From contig DITY01000215.1 in assembly GCA_002422955.1 (NCBI GenBank), positions 1 to 10,746 of the forward strand: DNA of 10,746 bases, written 5' to 3'. This stretch comes from Planctomycetaceae bacterium UBA6172 (GTDB lineage Bacteria > Planctomycetota > Planctomycetia > Pirellulales > Pirellulaceae). The translations under genes and the position numbers were made by a program. A model generated the notes under the pieces. The model had not been told where the DNA came from and ran no database searches. It was given only the letters and a program-made list of their open reading frames with translations. Of this stretch, positions 5,854-10,746 are shown in pieces. Each line of letters starts with the position of its first letter. Position 1 is the stretch's first letter.

Positions 5854-6531
5854 TTAGCGGCGAACGTGCAGCGACGTCGCATCGATGATCAGCGTGTTCA
5901 ACTCCGCCATCGTCGCGGTGCCGCGGACCACGACGACATCCTGGGTTTTGAGATCGAACAGCTTGCGGGCGTCGATCGCTAGCGTACTCCCCGCTTCATC
6001 GCTGAACCGCACCATTGCCTTGGGGGCCTGGGCGGCTTTGCGTTTGCAAAACGGACAATTGTCCGCATCGTGCTCGGCCCCGTGGCCCTGCTCTGGCAAC
6101 TCGGAAATCAAAAACGAGGCTTGTCCGTTTTCCCAAGGCTCAAAATCGCCCGCAAAAATTCGGCCGACGACCCATACTTCGTCCCCCGCCGCCAGCGGCG
6201 CCGCGGCAGCCGGTACCTCGGCAACAGGTGCGGCAGCCGGTACCTCGGCAACAGGTGCGGCAGCCGGTAAATCGGCAACCGGGGTCTCACCCGCCACACC
6301 ATCACCCGTCGAAGCGGGCGATTCTTGGTCGTCGCCCCCGGTGCTAGCCGGTGCCAGCTGGGCCATCAGCTCGCTCAGCGTCCGCGGGTTGGCCGGTTCC
6401 TCGGCAACCAACAACCGCTGCCGGATCGCAACCAAGGTGCCGTCCGCCTCGGGCTTGCCGCCACATCCGGATATCGCCAACGCGATCGTCAGGGCTGCTA
6501 ACGATTGCCACGGTCGGCTCGCTCTCGACAT
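5854..6531 (-). CDS. Lipoprotein with Ala/Pro repeat linker and CPFC motif domain
   Basis: A 225-aa protein of unknown function. Residues 1-22 are a lipoprotein signal with lipobox ISGC (C23). Residues 55-113 are a low-complexity linker with three 9-residue repeats of the PVAEVPAAA type. Residues 117-225 form a compact beta-rich domain: VWVVGRIFAGD, then FLISELPEQGHG, then HDADNCPFCKRK (C159, C162, with H150 and H154 close by), then VRFSDEAG, IDARKLFDLKTQDVVVVRG and a final LHVRR. The strand pattern suggests an OB-like fold, and the His/Cys cluster could bind a metal; both are inferences. ATG 6531 was chosen because GAGGAG lies 8 bases upstream. The gene follows the second lipoprotein by 33 bp and is probably co-transcribed. 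It would sit outside the cytoplasm, anchored to a membrane. Confidence 0.85.
   Translation of the reverse strand: MSRASRPWQSLAALTIALAISGCGGKPEADGTLVAIRQRLLVAEEPANPRTLSELMAQLAPASTGGDDQESPASTGDGVAGETPVADLPAAAPVAEVPAAAPVAEVPAAAAPLAAGDEVWVVGRIFAGDFEPWENGQASFLISELPEQGHGAEHDADNCPFCKRKAAQAPKAMVRFSDEAGSTLAIDARKLFDLKTQDVVVVRGTATMAELNTLIIDATSLHVRR
6203..6283. repeat. 27-bp tandem repeat, three copies
   Basis: Unit of 27 bp starting at 6203, 6230 and 6257. The first two copies are identical; the third differs in the middle and at its end. It encodes the 9-residue PVAEVPAAA-type repeats of the lipoprotein linker. Perfect identity of two copies points to recent slippage and possible length variation between strains. 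Confidence 0.9.
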
Positions 6532-6564
6532 CTGGCCTCTCCTCAGGATGGTGAGCCGAACCAA

Positions 6565-7047
6565 TTACTCTTGCTTGGGCAGGTACTGACGCAGCACGTC
6601 AAAGGCCGCATCGACTTCGGCCTTGACGTCGCTGTAATCCTTGCCTTCGCGGCCGTGAATCTTGTCGTCGACCGCCGTGAAGGAATCGAACAGTTTCTCA
6701 ACCGCACCTTCGATCGCGGTCACAGCCTCGTCGCCCAATTCGGCCTTCTTGGCCATCCCGACGAGTTCCTCCAGCACGTGGCCGACTTCGTGGATCGGGC
6801 CGTCCGCGGCGCTGGTGTCGTTGGCGGCAAAGGCCGTTTCGATCGCGGCTCGCATGCCATCCAATTCGGCGACCGCTGCCGGATAGGTTTCGGCGTGCGA
6901 GTGCGCGGCCTCGCCTCCCGTGCTCGCTTCCGCATCTTCAATCGATACCGGTGGGGCATCGGTCTTGGTCGCCGGACCGCAGCCGATCAGCGACACGGAC
7001 AATAGGGCGGCCAAAGCTCCAGAGAGCATTCGGAAATCGACAGACAT
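6565..7047 (-). CDS. Small helical lipoprotein, unknown function
   Basis: A 160-aa protein. Residues 1-22 are a lipoprotein signal with lipobox LIGC (C23). A short linker with a histidine pair (HSH, 49-51) follows. The remainder is predicted all helical (YPAAVAELDGMRAAIETAF, then PIHEVGHVLEELVGMAKKAEL, then DEAVTAIEGAVEKLFDSFTAVDDKI, then DYSDVKAEVDAAFDVLRQYL), with H86 and H90 inside the second helix. The pattern looks like a four-helix bundle of the cytochrome b562/c-prime shape. There is no CxxCH heme motif, so heme or metal binding is only a guess. ATG 7047 has AGGA eight bases upstream. It is the first gene of a two-lipoprotein unit with its own promoter candidate, 149 bp after the 665-aa gene and separated from it by a terminator. 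Confidence 0.83.
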   Translation of the reverse strand: MSVDFRMLSGALAALLSVSLIGCGPATKTDAPPVSIEDAEASTGGEAAHSHAETYPAAVAELDGMRAAIETAFAANDTSAADGPIHEVGHVLEELVGMAKKAELGDEAVTAIEGAVEKLFDSFTAVDDKIHGREGKDYSDVKAEVDAAFDVLRQYLPKQE

Positions 7048-7076
7048 CAGCAAATCCTGCGTTGGTGGGTGGGGTG

Positions 7077-7102
7077 GAGGTGGGCTTCGTCGCCCACACC
7101 TC
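7077..7102 (-). other. Hairpin at the 5' end of the lipoprotein transcript
   Basis: GAGG and TGGGC (7077-7085) pair with GCCCA (7092-7096) and CCTC (7099-7102), leaving a two-base bulge and a 6-base loop. It overlaps the predicted start point near 7096, so it may form at the very 5' end of the mRNA, where such stems often stabilise transcripts. Function not shown. Confidence 0.3.
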
Positions 7103-7131
7103 ATTTTGGAGCTTGAGACTCGAAAAGACAA
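7103..7131 (-). promoter_or_regulatory. Candidate promoter of the two-lipoprotein unit
   Basis: On the minus strand, TTGTCT (7131-7126), a 17-base spacer and CAAAAT (7108-7103), each a 4/6 match to sigma-70 boxes. It lies between the terminator of the preceding gene and the lipoprotein start, where a promoter is expected. Confidence 0.35.
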
Positions 7132-7162
7132 CGACCGGACGCTGTTTTTGCATAACGATTGC

Positions 7163-7187
7163 AAAAAAGCCGCGCGGGGCCCGCGGC
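7163..7187 (-). terminator. Intrinsic terminator of the 665-aa protein gene
   Basis: On the minus strand, a G+C-only stem (GCCGCG at 7187-7182 pairing with CGCGGC at 7174-7169, and more pairs possible inside) is followed at once by six T (7168-7163). It begins 10 bases after the stop codon at 7197-7199. This is the clearest intrinsic terminator of the backbone part. Confidence 0.85.
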
Positions 7188-7196
7188 CGGGGGTGC

Positions 7197-9194
7197 TTAC
7201 ATCTTGCGGATGAAATGCTCGGCGTAGGACCGCACCTGCTTGCCGTTGAGCACATGCACGACTCGCAATTGCTGGATTTGCTCGTCGCTGAACGAGCCGA
7301 TCGGCACGTGGATCAGCTGCTTTTTGAACCGCCGCGCGATGCTTCGCCACGCCGCCCCGGGCGGCAGCGACGCGAGCAGCGCGATCTGGTTCCCCCGAGA
7401 ATGAAAGCAGGCGGCGGCGATCAGACGTTCCTCCACCGTAGTGGCAAAATCGAGCCGCCGGTCGTCCCAGATGTCGGCGATGGCGACGGGGGGATACAGG
7501 AACATCGCCCCGCCGTAATTCGCCACCGCGATCCCCGGCCCGATCAGTTCCTGCTGAAAATCCGTCGCGAAGAATGCCAGCGTCGATTCTTCCCGATGCT
7601 CCGCGAACCAAGTCGCTCGCCAGGGATAATCACGCGGGTCGGCGGGGCTGTCGAAGAGCATCACGCAGGCATCGAGCGTCCCCCGCTGGGGCGGTAGCAC
7701 CTTGACGTAGATCTGTTTTTCGTACCAATGCCGCAGCGTGTCGCGGATGTCGATCCCGTCCTTGACACTGGTCGTGAACTTCTCGGTCCGCGCCAAGTCG
7801 GAACCGGAAATCGCCAACGCCCGTTCGAACACCCGATTGCGAAACGATTCGATCCGCTGGTCTTCGGGCGGGTAGCTGCATTGGCCGTAAGGGTTCCACT
7901 GGTAGGCCCATTTCTCCTGCTCGTTGCGGGTCGGACGACGGTTGAGCTCGATCGTCTGCCAATACCTCGGTGGACCGGGCAGCCGATTCACCAATGGCAC
8001 CGTGTCGCCGCTGGGCAGCCGCGCCATGTCGATCCCGAGCGTGACCCGATCGGCCTCGCCGGGAGGTTCGATCCCCACGACGCCGAAATAGTCACGGGCC
8101 CGTTCGACGACGTGAATGGCGAACGGATCGCCGAGCATCTGCTTGGCGGCAATCACGATCGTCGCCAGGTCGGGCGTCATCCGCCGCTGGATCAGCGACA
8201 AGTTGCGGATGTACTTCAGGCATTGCCGCAGCAGCAGCGGTGGCGTCCGCCGGCCCCGCACACCGAACTCGGCCCGATAGCTGTCTCTCGCCGCCAGCAA
8301 CAACTCCTTGACGCCATCGACCGACAGGTTCTCGTCGTCCTCCAGCCTGGCCCGCGCCCGTTCGTACAGCCCGGTGATGAAGGGCAACTCGTCGAACAGG
8401 AACAACAGCGTTCTCGGGTCGACGTCGTGGACCTGCGGTTCCAGCACCTCGTCCCCTTCGGGCAACGGGTGACTCGCCGCCCGATCGTCCGACGCGTCGA
8501 GGGCCAGTTTGTGATAGGCCTCGCGGATCCACGGCCACTTGAGGACGCTGACGACCAGCAAGATTCGCTCGTACTTGCGTTCCATGATCCGCAGTCGCAT
8601 CGCCATGTGCAGGATGCGTTGCCGGGTCTGCTCGTCGGGCGGTCGCGAGATACTCGGCAGCAGCGCCGCGGCAAAACGCTCTGGCGGCACGTCCCGCAGC
8701 GCGTACGGGTCGGGCATCACCGCGGCGAAGGGGAGGAACGGATCGGTCTCCAGATCGATGTATTCCCGCGGCAGGTGCTCGCCCATCGCGGCACGGATCG
8801 CCATGATCACAGGCTGGCAGGGATCGATCGGCACGTAGCTGCAAGGTGGTGGCAGATTATCCTCGTCCTGGTCGCCTTCGGACCACGACTTCGCGTCCTC
8901 CCCGTAACGATCGACCCCATAGCCGGCCTCACCGAACTCCGCGATGCCGTAGGCATCCGTGTTGAACTGGGGGTGCGATGGCTGGATGACGATCGCGGGC
9001 TTGGGCAATTCCAGCACCGCCCGCTCGACCGGGTCGCGGAACGACGGCGGCAACGGCACCGCGACGACGTCGAAGGGGTGCTCCAACATCCAGCGGCGGA
9101 CCAGCAGCGCGCACTGGCCGCTGCCGTGAATGATCGGCAGCACGGCGATGCGATCGCTGATCCGCAGCAGTTCGGGGATCGGAGTGTTCGTCAT
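7197..9194 (-). CDS. 665-aa protein of unknown function, possibly TraB/DUF5682-like
   Basis: I do not recognise this protein with certainty. It is soluble, has no signal peptide and no membrane segment. The N-terminal quarter has the layout of TraB/DUF5682-type proteins: a first strand and loop (AVLPIIHGSGQCALLVRRWM), a strand with FDVVAVPLPP, then CSYVPIDPCQPVIMAIRAAM and PREYIDLET, then MAMRLRIMERKYERILLVVSVLKW, where the family usually has a conserved glycine/histidine motif after the strand. If the relation is real, that motif is altered here. An acidic, Gly/Tyr-rich insert lies at about 77-110 (AYGIAEFGEAGYG, then EGDQDED). The middle and C-terminal parts (FDSPADPRDYPW, TDFQQELIGPG, VHVLNGKQVRSYAEHFIRKM) carry no motif I know. 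ATG 9194 has an AGG at suitable distance. It follows the zinc-ribbon membrane protein by 22 bp, so the two are almost certainly co-transcribed, and it ends in a strong terminator. Confidence 0.8.
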   Translation of the reverse strand: MTNTPIPELLRISDRIAVLPIIHGSGQCALLVRRWMLEHPFDVVAVPLPPSFRDPVERAVLELPKPAIVIQPSHPQFNTDAYGIAEFGEAGYGVDRYGEDAKSWSEGDQDEDNLPPPCSYVPIDPCQPVIMAIRAAMGEHLPREYIDLETDPFLPFAAVMPDPYALRDVPPERFAAALLPSISRPPDEQTRQRILHMAMRLRIMERKYERILLVVSVLKWPWIREAYHKLALDASDDRAASHPLPEGDEVLEPQVHDVDPRTLLFLFDELPFITGLYERARARLEDDENLSVDGVKELLLAARDSYRAEFGVRGRRTPPLLLRQCLKYIRNLSLIQRRMTPDLATIVIAAKQMLGDPFAIHVVERARDYFGVVGIEPPGEADRVTLGIDMARLPSGDTVPLVNRLPGPPRYWQTIELNRRPTRNEQEKWAYQWNPYGQCSYPPEDQRIESFRNRVFERALAISGSDLARTEKFTTSVKDGIDIRDTLRHWYEKQIYVKVLPPQRGTLDACVMLFDSPADPRDYPWRATWFAEHREESTLAFFATDFQQELIGPGIAVANYGGAMFLYPPVAIADIWDDRRLDFATTVEERLIAAACFHSRGNQIALLASLPPGAAWRSIARRFKKQLIHVPIGSFSDEQIQQLRVVHVLNGKQVRSYAEHFIRKM

Positions 9195-9216
9195 GAGAAC
9201 CTGCCCTGAGTCCGGC

Positions 9217-9909
9217 TCAGCTGGAAGATAGCGACACCAGCGGTACGCCGGCGATCAAGCAGAGCACGAGCGTCGCGGTGATGTAAACCCCGGCGATGAC
9301 CAGGCCGCCGGAGAGTTCCAAGTCGAACGCGGCCATCGCCGCCAGCGAACCGAGCGCCAGCATCACCACCAACGCGATCCCCGAATAGAGCAGCGGAAGC
9401 TCCGATGCCTTGTCATAGTCGAACACATAGGGAGCGACGAACGCGTACACCATCCAGGTCGCGGCCAGCACGACGGAGGTGATCGCGACGCGGACCCACA
9501 GTTCCTGGCCATAAAACGGTTCCAGTTCCGAGTCCCGCGAAATCGCGTAGCCGAACCGCACCAGCGGCGGCGCGACGGCCAAGGCGGCCAGCACCAACAG
9601 CGGCAGCGGCGCCCCACCGGTCAATCGCAGCCCGACCGCCAGCAGGATCGCTAGCAGCACCCCGCCGATCGATCCGAAGATCAAGGCTCGGCTGATCTTG
9701 ACCTCGGTCCGCTTGATCGGTTTGAGAACACTGACGCCCTTGCTATCCTTAGGCACGGCGTCGGGCGGCGCGTGAATGACGACCTGCTCGGACAACTCCG
9801 GCACGGTGATCTCATTCTTGCATTTGGGGCACGGACCCTTCTTGCCGGCGAACTTCTCGCCGACCGAAAACCGGGTCAAGCATTTCGGACAGGTGACTGC
9901 GATCGGCAT
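9217..9909 (-). CDS. Zinc-ribbon membrane protein, five predicted transmembrane helices
   Basis: A 230-aa protein of unknown function. An N-terminal zinc ribbon (TCPKCLTRFSVGEKFAGKKG, then CPKC; cysteines 7, 10, 27, 30) is of a type widespread in planctomycetes ahead of membrane or kinase domains. A polar linker follows (31-72), then five hydrophobic helices at about 74-95, 100-120, 139-163, 173-195 and 201-222. The ribbon probably faces the cytoplasm. ATG 9909 was chosen because it starts directly at the ribbon (MPIAVTCPKC); the frame is open further upstream but only through the divergent methyltransferase gene. The gene sits head to head with trmL and 22 bp ahead of the 665-aa gene, which it may serve as a membrane anchor or sensor; that link is only by position. 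Confidence 0.85.
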   Translation of the reverse strand: MPIAVTCPKCLTRFSVGEKFAGKKGPCPKCKNEITVPELSEQVVIHAPPDAVPKDSKGVSVLKPIKRTEVKISRALIFGSIGGVLLAILLAVGLRLTGGAPLPLLVLAALAVAPPLVRFGYAISRDSELEPFYGQELWVRVAITSVVLAATWMVYAFVAPYVFDYDKASELPLLYSGIALVVMLALGSLAAMAAFDLELSGGLVIAGVYITATLVLCLIAGVPLVSLSSS

Positions 9910-9952
9910 GGGTGAAGCGAAATCGGGTGAGGATGAGCGCCGGACGGACGCG

Positions 9953-10522
9953 ATGGCGGAACGGGTCGAAACCACGCGGCTGGAGCCGCCAGCCGTTCCG
10001 GCCCAGAGCGAGCTTGCCAGCGACACGGCCGCCTGGGGGACCGCACCGACCGGCACTTCCCCACTCGCACACGTGGTACTTTACCAGCCCGAGATTCCGC
10101 AAAATACCGGGAACATCGGTCGCACCTGCGTGGCCACCAACTCGCAGCTCTGGATCGTCCAGCCGGCCGGCTTCCGCATCGACGAAAAACGGGTCCGCCG
10201 CGCGGGACTCGATTATTGGCAACACCTCCGCTGGGCCGAAGTCCCCTCCTGGGAAAATCTCCGTCAACAACTCCCCGGCAAGCGGTTCTGGTACTTCAGC
10301 CGCTTCGCCACCCAGACGATCTGGGAGGCGGACTTTCGGGCGGGCGACGCGATCGTCTTCGGCAGTGAGTCGAGCGGCTTGCCGCGGACGATTTTCGACC
10401 CCACGGGTGCCGATGCCGTTCGGCTGCCGACCGATCCCCGCGTCCGCAGCCTTAACCTCTCCAACACCGTCGCCGTCGTCCTCTACGAAATGCTTCGCCG
10501 CCGCGACGCGGCGAAGGGTTGA
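9953..10522 (+). CDS. trmL: tRNA (cytidine/uridine-34 2'-O-)-methyltransferase TrmL, SPOUT class
   Basis: A 189-aa enzyme that uses S-adenosylmethionine to methylate the ribose of the wobble base in certain leucine tRNAs. The trefoil-knot (SPOUT) motifs are complete: VVLYQPEIPQNTGNIGRTC at 41-59, AGLDYWQHLRW at 84-94, FGSESSGLP at 136-144 and LPTDPRVRSLNLSN at 158-171. The family core is about 155 aa; here about 38 poorly conserved residues precede it. ATG 9953 is the shortest ATG start. ATG 9908 would add 15 more residues and overlap the divergent gene's start codon, while GTG 10073 would start directly at the core. No clear Shine-Dalgarno site decides this. The gene stands alone on the plus strand, divergent from the zinc-ribbon protein and convergent with the partial gene at the right edge. 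Confidence 0.92.
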   Translation: MAERVETTRLEPPAVPAQSELASDTAAWGTAPTGTSPLAHVVLYQPEIPQNTGNIGRTCVATNSQLWIVQPAGFRIDEKRVRRAGLDYWQHLRWAEVPSWENLRQQLPGKRFWYFSRFATQTIWEADFRAGDAIVFGSESSGLPRTIFDPTGADAVRLPTDPRVRSLNLSNTVAVVLYEMLRRRDAAKG

Positions 10523-10556
10523 ATCCTGCGTCGCCCATCAGGCCCAAGTCCCAGAC

Positions 10557-10582
10557 CCGTCCGCTGGACGGCTGCGGCCGTC
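10557..10582. terminator. Overlapping hairpins between convergent genes
   Basis: Two stems share bases: CCGTCC (10557-10562) with GGACGG (10566-10571), and GACGGC (10567-10572) with GCCGTC (10577-10582). Only one can form at a time. No T run follows on either strand, so this is at best a weak end signal for trmL and the opposing gene. Confidence 0.25.
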
Positions 10583-10591
10583 ATGGCTCGC

Positions 10592-10746
10592 TTAGGGCTC
10601 GTCTTCTGGAACCCATTCGCTGCCCTGACGCCGATAAAGCGTCCGAGTGACCGGGTGAGCACCTGCTCCTTCCAAACGTTGGATGATCTGCAGCAGTTCC
10701 TTTCGTCCCTCCACCGAATCGCGATCGCAGAACGCGAGCACATCCC
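10592..10746 (-). CDS. C-terminal fragment of an unidentified protein (cut by window edge)
   Basis: The minus strand is open from the window edge to TAA at 10594-10592 and gives about 50 residues that read like a real protein: DVLAFCDRDSVEGRKELLQI, then an amphipathic helix (IQRLEGAG), AHPVTRTLYRRQGSEW and an acidic VPEDEP end. I do not recognise the family. This frame was preferred to the other minus-strand frame here, which is Arg/Ser-rich and runs back into trmL. It converges with trmL, with 69 bp between the stop codons. Confidence 0.6.
   Translation of the reverse strand, partial: DVLAFCDRDSVEGRKELLQIIQRLEGAGAHPVTRTLYRRQGSEWVPEDEP

Noticed and set aside
7728..9209. 493-codon open frame on the plus strand
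   Set aside because: Entirely antisense to the 665-aa gene; typical high-G+C shadow frame rich in Arg, Gln, Asp and His with no recognisable motif.
1..10746. CRISPR array, insertion sequence, toxin-antitoxin pair, defence island
   Set aside because: Looked for regular spaced repeats, transposase motifs and paired small genes; none is present in this window.

Overview
This 10.7 kb window looks like planctomycete chromosome (Planctomycetota; perhaps near the Gemmatales or Pirellulales, though I cannot fix the order). The reasons are the integrase type with the HYLQVTDEH nucleophile segment, the CPKC-type zinc ribbon fused to a membrane protein, the lipoproteins with low-complexity Ala/Pro linkers, high G+C, and the rarity of strong Shine-Dalgarno sites.

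Left part (1-1680): the right-hand end of an integrated genetic element. It holds the C-terminal piece of a zinc-ribbon protein and a tyrosine recombinase. The recombinase reads convergently into the 3' half of a tRNA-Glu(TTC) gene on the opposite strand, the usual attachment site for such elements. A strong hairpin terminator lies inside the end of the integrase frame, and a 21-bp direct repeat flanks the gene. The rest of the element lies outside the window.

Backbone (1681-10746): tRNA-Glu and csrA (minus strand), then, divergent from csrA, a DUF2203 protein. Converging on it is a minus-strand cluster of a Tat-exported manganese-type superoxide dismutase, an L-fuconolactonase-like amidohydrolase and an L-fucose-dehydrogenase-like aldo/keto reductase. 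The last two would carry out consecutive steps of oxidative L-fucose (or related deoxysugar) breakdown. Upstream are two small lipoproteins in one transcription unit, then a 665-aa protein I do not recognise with certainty (arguably TraB/DUF5682-like), which ends in an intrinsic terminator. It sits 22 bp behind a zinc-ribbon membrane protein. The latter is divergent from trmL (tRNA cytidine-34 2'-O-methyltransferase). A partial minus-strand gene runs off the right edge.

I see no CRISPR array, insertion sequence, toxin-antitoxin pair or recognisable defence system. The most interesting items are the integrase/tRNA junction, the orphan 665-aa protein with its membrane partner, the possible operator at the sod start site, and a csrA leader carrying several GGA motifs.
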